This document shows positions 1 to 5,912 of a stretch of 11,591 nt of DNA, in pieces. Position 1 is the stretch's first letter, and each line of letters opens with the position of its first letter. Source of the DNA: ZC4RG30 sp031424095 (GTDB lineage Bacteria > Pseudomonadota > Gammaproteobacteria > Steroidobacterales > Steroidobacteraceae); contig JANPGU010000097.1 of assembly GCA_031424095.1 (NCBI GenBank), forward strand, positions 1 through 11,591, in the 5' to 3' direction. Below the pieces are notes generated by a model. That model searched no databases. It was not told the origin of the DNA and saw only the letters and a program-made list of their open reading frames with translations. A program made the translations under genes and the position numbers.

Positions 1-1733
1 CCCTTCATCTGCTCGAAGAAGCCCGCGGACTTCACGTTGCGCAGGAAGAACACGCACTCGATGGCCTTCACGTCCGTGCCGGTGGAGATCATGTCCACGG
101 TGACAGCGATGCGCGGGTAGTAGCTGTTGCGGAAGTTGGAAAGGATCTCGTCTGGCGTGAGGCTCGCAGTCTTCACCCACTCGGTGACTTCGGACTCGGT
201 GCCGTCGTCGTTCTTTACCTTCTTCGCGATGCGCGTGAAGCCGGTGCGATAGGTGATCTTTTCGCAGAATTCGTTCTTTTCGGCGAATTCGTCGCGCACC
301 ATGCGGACGATGTCATCGGCGTGCGAGTCGTCCTTGGCGAAGATCAGTGTCTTGGGAACTTCGGTTCGACCGGGGAATGCGGTGGGAATCACCCGGTCGC
401 GGAACTCGCGGATTACGGTGCGGATCTGGTCCTCGGCGACGACATCGCGATCCAGCTCGTTCGCGGTGTAGGTGAGATCGCCCTGAAGCTTCTCCAGGCG
501 CTCAGCGCGCGTGAGCTTGTGGCGCTTGTCGACGTAGACGTCAGTGGGGGCCGCGACGATGGTGGCGCCTGATTCCGTGATCTGCGTGCGGATGCGCCAG
601 ACATCGAAGTCCACATTCACGCCGTCGGCCACGGCTTCGTCGTGCCCGTATTGCATCACCAGGTTCTTGTTAAAGAACCCGATCGTGCGACCGGCCGGCG
701 TCGCGGTGAGGCCGATCAGGAAAGCATCGAAATAAAGCAGCACCTGCGCCCACAGCTCGTAGATGGAACGATGGCACTCATCGACGATCACCACGTCGAA
801 GAACTCAGGCGGGATGCCGACGTTGTAGACGACATCCGGCGGCTCGCCCTTCCAGGGCTTAGCGGTGTCGAAGCCGGATCCTTCTTCACTCTCGGCGTCG
901 AAGTCCGGCTCGCCCTTCAGCATGGAGTAAAGGCGCTGGATGGTCGTGATGACGACCTTGGCCGCAGGGTTGATGGAATTGCTCTTGAGCCGCTGCACTG
1001 TGTATAGCGTCGGGAACTTGCGGGTGTCGTCGGGTGGCGTGAAGTTGGCGAACTCGTCCTCGGTCTGTTTGCCGAGATTGCCTCGATCCACCAAGAACAG
1101 GATGCGCTTCGCGCCACCGAACTTGAGCAGGCGGTAGGCGGCGTTCACGGCGGTGAAAGTCTTGCCGGAGCCGGTGGCCATCTGAACGAGCGACCGCAGG
1201 TCGCCTTTGGCGAGCGAGCCTTCGAGGCTGGTAATGGCCTGATGCTGCACCTTCCAGAGTCCCGCATCCCCAAGAGGAGGCAGGTGGGTGAGTTTGGCGC
1301 GCAGCGTCGCCGACTGGCTCACCCACTCGGCCAGTGTCTCCGGACGCGGGAAGCTGAACACCTTGCGGCTACGGGGCTTCGGGTCAAGGCCGTTGGTAAA
1401 GAAGGTCACCGCGCCATTCGACTCAAACAGGAAGGGCAGCGGCCGGCGATGCGCGGGCAGGTTGTCCGGCAGGCCCGCCGCGTACTTGGCGGATTGCGCC
1501 TCGACGCCGGTGAGCGTGCCGGCGGCCTTGGCCTCCACGGCACCCACGGCCTTGCGATCGAGATAGAGCAGATAGTCGGCGAAGCCAAAGCCCGACTTCA
1601 TCGGAAACTCGCGCACGGCGATGCCGCGGCCAGCGGTCAGGTCGAGGTCGTCTCGGTCCTGCACGAGCCAGCCAGACGCAACGAGTTTTGCGTCGATTTC
1701 TCGGCGGGCTTTTTGCTCGGGTGTTTCAGGCAT
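1..1733 (-). CDS. hsdR: Type I restriction enzyme R subunit (partial, C-terminus off left edge)
   Basis: This is the motor and nuclease subunit of a type I restriction-modification system, which translocates and cuts unmethylated foreign DNA in complex with HsdM and HsdS. The 577 visible codons start at ATG 1733 (MPETPEQKAR). An N-terminal PD-(D/E)XK nuclease is visible as FADYLL (D53) followed by VEAKA (E67, K69). The SF2 helicase core follows: motif I ATGSGKT (186-192), DECH box VDECH (317-321), motif III LTATP (342-346) and a motif V-like ISTGTD (549-554). The window ends at FFEQMKG, just where the motif VI arginine finger should begin. The frame is open throughout, so the gene is cut by the window and not broken. 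It starts 15 bp after the ATPase gene stops, with no clear Shine-Dalgarno, so it is probably co-transcribed with it. HsdM and HsdS are not in view. The fold assignment is strong; the exact subfamily is inferred. Confidence 0.93.
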   Translation of the reverse strand, partial: MPETPEQKARREIDAKLVASGWLVQDRDDLDLTAGRGIAVREFPMKSGFGFADYLLYLDRKAVGAVEAKAAGTLTGVEAQSAKYAAGLPDNLPAHRRPLPFLFESNGAVTFFTNGLDPKPRSRKVFSFPRPETLAEWVSQSATLRAKLTHLPPLGDAGLWKVQHQAITSLEGSLAKGDLRSLVQMATGSGKTFTAVNAAYRLLKFGGAKRILFLVDRGNLGKQTEDEFANFTPPDDTRKFPTLYTVQRLKSNSINPAAKVVITTIQRLYSMLKGEPDFDAESEEGSGFDTAKPWKGEPPDVVYNVGIPPEFFDVVIVDECHRSIYELWAQVLLYFDAFLIGLTATPAGRTIGFFNKNLVMQYGHDEAVADGVNVDFDVWRIRTQITESGATIVAAPTDVYVDKRHKLTRAERLEKLQGDLTYTANELDRDVVAEDQIRTVIREFRDRVIPTAFPGRTEVPKTLIFAKDDSHADDIVRMVRDEFAEKNEFCEKITYRTGFTRIAKKVKNDDGTESEVTEWVKTASLTPDEILSNFRNSYYPRIAVTVDMISTGTDVKAIECVFFLRNVKSAGFFEQMK

Positions 1734-1748
1734 GGCGAGTAGTCGAGT

Positions 1749-2954
1749 CTATTCCTTCAGCCAGTCTGCGACAGGTCGACTCAGGAAATCCTCGACCGAG
1801 ATCCCGTCATCGCCTAACAGCAGCTTGCGCCTTACCTTGAACGCTGCGGCAAAAGCTTCCGTTCCAGGATGAGTCTGTGGTGCACGGCCACTCTTCACTT
1901 CGATTGCGGTTAGTCGAGAGCCGGATCTGACCACGAAGTCGACTTCCTGGCCCCGATCCCGCCAGTAGAAGAGTTCGCACTCCCCTACAGCCGCTGCATT
2001 GGCAAGATGAGCACCGATTGCGGACTCAACTAGCCTGCCGCGAAATTCCCGGTCCGACTGCGCTTCCGCAGGAGTCATTCCGGAGGTGACCGTCATCAGA
2101 GCCGTGTTCAGTACCTGCAGTTTCGGGCTGGATCCCCGACTGCGTGCCGCGTCACCCGCATACTTCTGAAGGCCACAGACCATTCCCGCGCCCGCCAGCA
2201 GATCAAGGTAGTGCGCGAGAGTTGTGGTGTTACCGGCGTCCTGCATCTGGCCGAGCATCTTGGTGTACGAAAGTATCTGGCCGGAATACCGGCACGCCAG
2301 CTCGAACAGGCGCCTGAGCAATGCCGGCTTGTCCACCCGGGTCAGTAGCAGCACATCGCGGGCGATCGACGTTTCGATAAGGCTGTCCGCGATATATCGC
2401 GACCAGCGGACCGGATCGCGGATCAGCGGGGCTGCGCCGGGATAGCCGCCAAAGGTGAGGTACTGATCGATCTTCCAGCCGAAAGCATCGCGCATCTCGG
2501 CATAGGACCAATGCGGCAGGCGTAACGTCTCGAAGCGCCCTGCCAGACTTTCCGTCAGGCCCTGGGCGATCAGCAGCGGGGCCGAGCCGAGCAACACCAC
2601 CTTCAGGGGGCGCTTCTTGCGTGTGTCCTCGTCCCAGAGCCGCTTGACGGTCTCTGACCAGGCAGGGATTTTCTGGATCTCGTCCAGAACGAGCACGGCG
2701 CCCTCTTTGCCCGAGACCTCGAGGCGCGCGGCCTCCCACTGCAGGCTGATCCAGTCCGGGCCGCGCAGGGTCGGCTCGTCCGCGCTGACGAAGCGGACTG
2801 GCAGGCTCAGCTCGTCAGTGACCTGCTGGACCAGGGTGGATTTGCCCACCTGGCGCGGGCCGGCCACGACCTGAAGGAACCGGCGCGGCTCGGCGAGCCG
2901 CTCGGCGAGGACCGTGGCTTGAGGGCGTTTGTAGGAGGTACGCGGTTTACTCAA
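1749..2954 (-). CDS. AAA_14 / DUF4143 family P-loop ATPase
   Basis: This 401-residue ATPase has the usual two-part layout of the family. The N-terminal AAA domain has Walker A GPRQVGKST (32-40), Walker B VLVLDEIQ (87-94) and a sensor-like LLGSAP (121-126). A middle helical or winged-helix-like part spans about 210-260. The C-terminal DUF4143 domain carries a PD-(D/E)XK-type signature: E310, EVDF with D339, and IEVK with E352 and K354. The biological role of the family is poorly defined. Members are common in mobile and defence-rich DNA, and some are suspected to act in DNA handling or as toxin-antitoxin-like modules. The start is TTG at 2954: an in-frame TGA lies 21 bases upstream, no ATG lies between, and the Walker A motif falls at the expected distance. 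No Shine-Dalgarno is visible. It lies in a palindrome-rich promoter and runs 15 bp ahead of hsdR, so it may regulate or assist the restriction system; this is inference. Confidence 0.88.
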   Translation of the reverse strand: MSKPRTSYKRPQATVLAERLAEPRRFLQVVAGPRQVGKSTLVQQVTDELSLPVRFVSADEPTLRGPDWISLQWEAARLEVSGKEGAVLVLDEIQKIPAWSETVKRLWDEDTRKKRPLKVVLLGSAPLLIAQGLTESLAGRFETLRLPHWSYAEMRDAFGWKIDQYLTFGGYPGAAPLIRDPVRWSRYIADSLIETSIARDVLLLTRVDKPALLRRLFELACRYSGQILSYTKMLGQMQDAGNTTTLAHYLDLLAGAGMVCGLQKYAGDAARSRGSSPKLQVLNTALMTVTSGMTPAEAQSDREFRGRLVESAIGAHLANAAAVGECELFYWRDRGQEVDFVVRSGSRLTAIEVKSGRAPQTHPGTEAFAAAFKVRRKLLLGDDGISVEDFLSRPVADWLKE

Positions 2955-2993
2955 GGTACTGAGTATTTTTACTCAATGGATTGAGTAAGGCAA
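2949..2993 (-). promoter_or_regulatory. Predicted promoter with paired palindromic operators for the ATPase-hsdR unit
   Basis: Two copies of the palindrome ACTCA-N6-TGAGT lie at 2949-2964 and 2971-2986, exactly 6 bp apart. The half-sites therefore begin at 2949, 2960, 2971 and 2982, an 11-bp period. The distal copy extends to perfect 9-bp arms (2969-2977 and 2980-2988). Read on the minus strand, a -35-like TTGCCT (2988-2993) and a -10-like AAAAAT (2965-2970) are separated by 17 bp. The distal palindrome fills this spacer, the -10 is exactly the gap between palindromes, and the proximal palindrome covers the expected transcription start and the TTG start codon at 2952-2954. The repeats are seen directly; the promoter assignment and repressor binding are inferred. 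Confidence 0.7.
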
Positions 2994-3092
2994 CAGCCGA
3001 TTCGGAAACGGTCAAACGGGCCGAGAAAGCAACCAACCGCGAGGCGGTCTCTACGGCGAGTGAAGCGACTAAGTTTAGCCTGGCTACCTATT

Positions 3093-3148
3093 TCTAGGTT
3101 ATTACGCTATCCCATATCTAGGTTTTTCTGTCACACGCTTTCTAGGTT
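3093..3148. repeat. Three TCTAGGTT direct repeats with exact 24-bp period
   Basis: TCTAGGTT occurs at 3093-3100, 3117-3124 and 3141-3148; the second and third copies continue into a run of five T. The first copy also forms ACCTA-TTTC-TAGGT, a small inverted repeat at 3086-3099. The intervening 16 bases are not conserved. CTAG is otherwise scarce in this GC-rich window, and the only further TCTAGG is at 4761-4766, between the integrase and the tRNA. The array lies in the gap between the small membrane protein gene (ends 3168) and the ATPase promoter; nothing else is recognised in that gap. Regularly spaced direct repeats suggest cooperative protein binding (regulator, recombination arm sites or iteron-like), but the binder is unknown. 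Confidence 0.6.
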
Positions 3149-3167
3149 TTTGTGCCGTCCTACCGCC

Positions 3168-3446
3168 CTAACTCGCGGCCAGGACCCGCAGGAAAGCCCG
3201 ATGCAAGACCGGATAAACGATGCAGCAGCCAAAGAATAGAAGCGCCGTCCAAAACGGAAAGCCAGGCGCGCTCCCTGAGAACTCAAGAACCACTGCCGAG
3301 ACGATTCCAAGCACACCGATCGTAGTCAATCCGATTCTGAGGATAGGCTCGCATATCACCAAGGCATAAATGATCGGAAGGCGTACAAGTTTCCACATTG
3401 TTACACCAATGGCGCGAGCTCTGGTCATCTCACGTGCGGCGTTCAC
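3168..3446 (-). CDS. Small hydrophobic membrane protein, overlapping the integrase gene
   Basis: I do not recognise a named family. The product is 92 residues from GTG 3446, with two strongly hydrophobic stretches (about 36-56 and 64-82), a shorter hydrophobic stretch at about 22-34, and a basic C-terminus, so an inner-membrane location is likely. The GTG overlaps the integrase TGA in a GTGA junction, and AGGA lies 6 bases upstream of it, which favours translational coupling to the integrase. ATG 3398 would give a 76-residue form beginning MWKLVRLP. That shorter form has only a weak ribosome-binding site but contains all the hydrophobic segments. Small membrane proteins of this kind occur as cargo beside integrases in genomic islands. 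No function can be assigned. Confidence 0.6.
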   Translation of the reverse strand: MNAAREMTRARAIGVTMWKLVRLPIIYALVICEPILRIGLTTIGVLGIVSAVVLEFSGSAPGFPFWTALLFFGCCIVYPVLHRAFLRVLAAS

Positions 3447-4630
3447 GATTCATCCTGGCGATGCGCGTCCGACTGATGGTGGCGAAGCTTGTCGAGATGA
3501 TCGGCCCACGCCTGCATCATTTCGGCGCGGGGCTTGAGATAGAGCGCGTAGTTGTAGGCCGCGCTGGTTTCATCGCGCTCCTCGTGCGCCAGCTGCAGTT
3601 CAATGTGTTCGTGCGGCCAACCCTGCTCATGCAGAATCGTGGAGGCAACGCCTCGGAACCCGTGCCCGGTCATCCGGCTCCGATATCCCATCCGATACAA
3701 CGCGAACAATAGCGTGTTGTTGCTCATCGGCTTGTTGGGATCAATGTCTCCCGGAAACACCAGCTCGCGGCTGAACGAGATTGCCTTCAACTTTTCAAGC
3801 ACCGCTATCGTTTGTGTGCTCATTGCCACGATATGTGGCGTCTTCATCTTCATTCGCTCTTTCGGGATTTCCCATCGAGCGGCCTTGAAATCAAACTCGG
3901 GCCAACGAGCGCCGATCAGCTCCGAGGTTCGGACGAATGTCAGCGCCATCATCTGCAACGCCAGGACGGTGTGTTCGTTGCCGACATACCGATCAATCGC
4001 TTGCAGGAGGGTGGGCAGCTCTTTGGCGCTGACGCGTGGATGGTTTCGCTTCTTGCGAGGCTTCAGGATGTCTGCAGGGCGCACATCGGCCACGGGGTTG
4101 CGTTCGGCCATATCGTTCGCGACGGCGTACCGCATGATCTGCGCGCAGTTCTGAAGCACCCGCTTGGCTATCTCCGCCGCACCTCGCTGCTCGATCTTCT
4201 GGACGGCTTGCCGGAAAGCCGAGGCAGGAACCTCCGAAATCGGCTTCGCTCCAAACGCGGGGAAGACGTCGGTCTCCAGGCGCTTGAGGACGTAAAACGC
4301 GTACTGCCGATTTCGGCCAACCTTCCAGCGTGCGTACCACTCCCGGGCCACAGTCTCGAAAGTCGTGATTGCGATCTGCTTCTGTGCCGCCGGGTCGATC
4401 CCCTCGCTCAGATCCCGCCGGGCATCCTGATGACGCGCCCGCGCGGTGGCGAGCAGGACATCGGGGTAAGTGCCCAAGGCAAGGGTCTTCCGCTTGCCGA
4501 GAAACCGATAGTCGAATCGCCAGTAGCGCCCACCGTTGGGCATCACGGCCAGATACAGCCCGCCACCGTCGGCAATCTTCACGGGTCGACCGGAGGGCTT
4601 CGCGTTACGAACCTGAGCTTCACTCAACAT
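3443..4630 (-). CDS. P4-type tyrosine recombinase (island integrase)
   Basis: This site-specific recombinase inserts and excises the island at the adjacent tRNA gene. Residue numbers here are from ATG 4648 (401 aa). The N-terminus is a DUF4102-type arm-binding domain (LSEAQVRNAKP, DGGGLYLAV, LGTYPDV). A SAM-like core-binding domain spans about 95-190 and the catalytic domain about 210-380. Catalytic residues visible are R240 in FVRTSEL, H329 and R332 in TGHGFRG, H355 in LAHEE, and the probable nucleophile Y365 in AAYNYA, so the set is complete and the enzyme should be active. I prefer ATG 4630 (MLSEAQVR, 395 aa) because family members usually begin there and a TACCGTCA repeat occupies the six extra codons. 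The start lies about 165 bp from the tRNA 3' end and the gene reads away from it, the normal layout for this family. Confidence 0.92.
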   Translation of the reverse strand: MLSEAQVRNAKPSGRPVKIADGGGLYLAVMPNGGRYWRFDYRFLGKRKTLALGTYPDVLLATARARHQDARRDLSEGIDPAAQKQIAITTFETVAREWYARWKVGRNRQYAFYVLKRLETDVFPAFGAKPISEVPASAFRQAVQKIEQRGAAEIAKRVLQNCAQIMRYAVANDMAERNPVADVRPADILKPRKKRNHPRVSAKELPTLLQAIDRYVGNEHTVLALQMMALTFVRTSELIGARWPEFDFKAARWEIPKERMKMKTPHIVAMSTQTIAVLEKLKAISFSRELVFPGDIDPNKPMSNNTLLFALYRMGYRSRMTGHGFRGVASTILHEQGWPHEHIELQLAHEERDETSAAYNYALYLKPRAEMMQAWADHLDKLRHHQSDAHRQDES

Positions 4631-4631
4631 C

Positions 4632-4682
4632 TGACGGTATCTCCGCATGTCGGCGGATCCGATACCGTCAAAAGTACCGTCA
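4632..4682. promoter_or_regulatory. TACCGTCA repeat set at the integrase start
   Basis: TACCGTCA occurs at 4663-4670 and 4675-4682 as a direct repeat 12 bp apart, and in inverted form (TGACGGTA) at 4632-4639. The inverted pair extends to a perfect 10-bp match, TGACGGTATC at 4632-4641 against GATACCGTCA at 4661-4670. All copies lie immediately upstream of the preferred integrase start at 4630. This arrangement fits an autoregulatory operator or binding sites for the integrase arm domain or an excision factor. Which protein binds is not shown by the sequence. Confidence 0.5.
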
Positions 4683-4722
4683 CCGCGTTGAGACGTGCCG
4701 AGAGCCTATGAGACAGCTTGAG

Positions 4723-4748
4723 TGCCGAAAACCCTGAGTTTCCCGGCA
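4723..4748. other. Inverted repeat between tRNA and integrase
   Basis: TGCCG at 4723-4727 pairs with CGGCA at 4744-4748, and inner AAAC pairs with GTTT, leaving a five-base loop and a small internal bulge. No T-tract follows on either strand, so it is not a convincing terminator. It lies in the 165-bp tRNA-integrase gap where attachment and excision sites are expected. Its role is unknown. Confidence 0.25.
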
Positions 4749-4795
4749 TTTACAGCCATTTCTAGGATCGCCTGAGCTGGCGTGAGATCAATGAT

Positions 4796-4830
4796 TGGTG
4801 GAAAGAGAGGGACTCGAACCCTCGACCCCG
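4796..4830 (-). other. Inferred island attachment site (tRNA 3' half)
   Basis: P4-type integrases usually recombine within the anticodon-to-3'-end part of a tRNA gene and regenerate it. The integrase lies just beyond the tRNA 3' end, and the DNA on that side is island-like while the other side is chromosomal flagellar DNA. I therefore place one attachment site in the T-arm and acceptor region. Exact limits cannot be set, because the matching repeat at the other end is outside the window. Confidence 0.4.
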
Positions 4831-4872
4831 GCATTATGAGTGCCGTGCTCTAACCAGCTGAGCTACCTTTCC
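4796..4872 (-). tRNA. tRNA-Met(CAU), elongator
   Basis: The 77-base gene folds as a complete cloverleaf. The acceptor stem GGAAAGG pairs with TCTTTCC (one G-U pair). The D arm contains AGCTCAGCTGGTTAGAGC. The anticodon stem CGGCA/TGCCG holds the loop CTCATAA, giving anticodon CAU, and the T arm is GAGGG-TTCGAGT-CCCTC. CCA is encoded at 4796-4798. The body closely resembles the E. coli elongator tRNA-Met. It is not the initiator, which would lack the first acceptor pair. Its 3' end faces the integrase, so this tRNA is the likely integration target, rebuilt intact by the island end. Confidence 0.96.
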
Positions 4873-4879
4873 AGTATCC

Positions 4880-4902
4880 AAAACCCCGCACGGAAGGCGG
4901 GG
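4880..4902 (-). terminator. Terminator-like hairpin in the tRNA-Met leader
   Basis: On the minus strand, CCCCGC (4897-4902) pairs with GCGGGG (4884-4889) across a seven-base loop, followed by TTTT (4880-4883) and then GG. It has the shape of an intrinsic terminator with a short T-tract. It lies downstream of the predicted tRNA promoter and only 8 bases upstream of the mature tRNA 5' end, so it is either a weak second terminator for the flagellar operon, an attenuator, or a leader structure used in tRNA processing. Confidence 0.45.
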
Positions 4903-4908
4903 CCGCGG

Positions 4909-4938
4909 ATTGTCCGGGCGCGCACCGCAGGGTGTCAA
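4909..4938 (-). promoter_or_regulatory. Predicted sigma-70 promoter of tRNA-Met
   Basis: On the minus strand, a consensus -35 TTGACA (4933-4938) is followed after 18 bp by GACAAT (4909-4914), which matches four of six -10 positions. The sequence after the -10 is very GC-rich, as in stable-RNA promoters under stringent control. It lies between the flagellar operon terminator and the tRNA, giving the tRNA its own transcription. The start site is predicted near 4900-4903. Confidence 0.65.
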
Positions 4939-4969
4939 GCGCAGGCCGCAAGTGCCGGTTCTTTATGGG

Positions 4970-4998
4970 AAAAAGGCCTCCGGGAAGCCCGGCAGGCC
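4970..4998 (-). terminator. Intrinsic terminator of the flagellar operon
   Basis: On the minus strand, 8 bases after the HDOD stop codon, GGCCT (4994-4998) and CCGGG (4988-4992) pair with CCCGG (4980-4984) and AGGCC (4975-4979). There is one bulged G, a three-base loop, and then TTTTT (4970-4974). This strong hairpin and T-tract marks the end of the flagellar transcription unit. Confidence 0.85.
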
Positions 4999-5006
4999 GC
5001 GCGACT

Positions 5007-5891
5007 TCAGCCGCCGAGCGCCTGGCGCAGACTGACGAGTTCGCCCGAGGTCTCTTCCAGCGCCTTCTTCACGCCTTCCGCGGTGAGCCCCAAGCGGGCA
5101 CTGGCCGTGGTCTGCTTGAGATGAATCTCGAGCGCGGTGGGTTCGGCGTAGAACGATACCAGCAGGTTCGCAATGGTCAGCACGTCAGTCAGGTCGGGCA
5201 CGCCGCCGCCGGTGCGCTCGATGTCTTCGTAATGCTCGACCGCGTCGACGATCTCCGGCGCGATCTCCCAGCTTTCGAGCACGGCCTTGGCGATCGACGT
5301 GTTCCAGTCGCGGACGATCTGCTGATAGGCAGCCGCATCAGAGAACAGCGCGGGATGATTGACCGCGCGCGTCAGAATGTAGACACGACCCATGCCGTGC
5401 ATGAGGCCGGTGAGCAGCGCCTGGTCAGCATTGACCTTGGTCCAGCGGCGCGCCACCACAAAGGCCATCGCCGCGACCTTCACGCTGCGTTCCCACAGCT
5501 CGTTGAGCGGCTTGCGAATCGGCGCCAGCGCCGGCGCGTTCTTGATCTGATCCATGGCATAGGCCAGCGAGGCTGTGCGCACGTTGGAAAAGCCAATGCG
5601 CGCAATCGCGCTCTTCAGTTCGGTGATCTTCTTGCCGTTGGGATTGAGCGCCGCAGAATTCGCGATCTGAAGCAGCTTCGCGGCCATGGCAGGTTCGGCA
5701 CTGACTACTTTCGCAATCTGGCCGGTATCGCAGTTTTCATCCGCCAGCACCTTGCGGATGCGGACGGCGACATCAGGAAAAGAGGGAATCTCGATCTTGC
5801 CGGCGGACATCTCCAGCGCCAGCTGCTGGACGAAGGCAAACGCATCCTTGTTGGAAGGGCCGGCGATATTGCCTTGCTGCTGAGCTGACAT
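5007..5891 (-). CDS. HDOD domain protein, last gene of the flagellar operon
   Basis: HDOD proteins are non-catalytic relatives of HD phosphohydrolases that act in signalling, often linked to motility, cyclic-di-GMP or type IV pili. The 294-residue product has the family hallmark IPSFPDVAVRIRKVL (35-49), then EPAMAAKLLQIANSA (66-80), and a degenerate metal site LMHGMGRVYIL (163-173) in which H165 is kept but the HD aspartate is glycine. No membrane segment or receiver domain is visible; it is probably cytoplasmic. ATG 5891 has GGAAG shortly upstream. It begins 21 bp after the DUF2802 gene and is followed directly by the operon terminator. It is a paralogue of the HDOD gene two positions upstream. 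The partner is unknown. Confidence 0.9.
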   Translation of the reverse strand: MSAQQQGNIAGPSNKDAFAFVQQLALEMSAGKIEIPSFPDVAVRIRKVLADENCDTGQIAKVVSAEPAMAAKLLQIANSAALNPNGKKITELKSAIARIGFSNVRTASLAYAMDQIKNAPALAPIRKPLNELWERSVKVAAMAFVVARRWTKVNADQALLTGLMHGMGRVYILTRAVNHPALFSDAAAYQQIVRDWNTSIAKAVLESWEIAPEIVDAVEHYEDIERTGGGVPDLTDVLTIANLLVSFYAEPTALEIHLKQTTASARLGLTAEGVKKALEETSGELVSLRQALGG

Positions 5892-5912
5892 AAGTCTTCC
5901 GCCGTCGTTGAT

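Larger units (their letters stand above)
1..4830. mobile_element. Integrated genomic island, tRNA-Met-proximal end (partial)
   Basis: The stretch on the 3' side of the tRNA carries a P4-type integrase, a small membrane protein, an AAA_14/DUF4143 ATPase and hsdR, an accessory and defence gene set unlike the flagellar operon on the other side of the tRNA. The right limit is inferred to lie in the tRNA 3' half. The left limit, with the second attachment repeat and any hsdM/hsdS, is beyond the window. No conjugation or phage structural genes are seen, so it may be a small mobilisable defence island; this is inference from the visible part only. Confidence 0.7.

Noticed and set aside
1..1733. hsdR as a pseudogene because no complete frame is present
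   Set aside because: The frame is uninterrupted from ATG 1733 to base 1 with all visible motifs intact; it simply crosses the window edge.
3093..3148. CRISPR array
   Set aside because: Only eight bases are repeated, with 16-base gaps, there are three units, and no cas genes are seen. Repeats of a CRISPR would be 23 bases or longer.
3812..4711. Long plus-strand open frame of 299 codons opposite the integrase
   Set aside because: The integrase has all its catalytic residues in order on the minus strand; the plus-strand frame has no recognisable domain.
4796..4872. Initiator tRNA-fMet or tRNA-Ile2 reading of the CAU anticodon
   Set aside because: The first acceptor pair is a normal G-C, unlike the initiator, and the D, anticodon and T arms match the E. 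coli elongator tRNA-Met pattern better than tRNA-Ile2.
4932..5888. Long plus-strand open frame of 318 codons
   Set aside because: It lies opposite the HDOD gene, which has clear family motifs, a ribosome-binding site and a terminator. The plus-strand translation shows no recognisable domain and is a by-product of GC-rich codon use.
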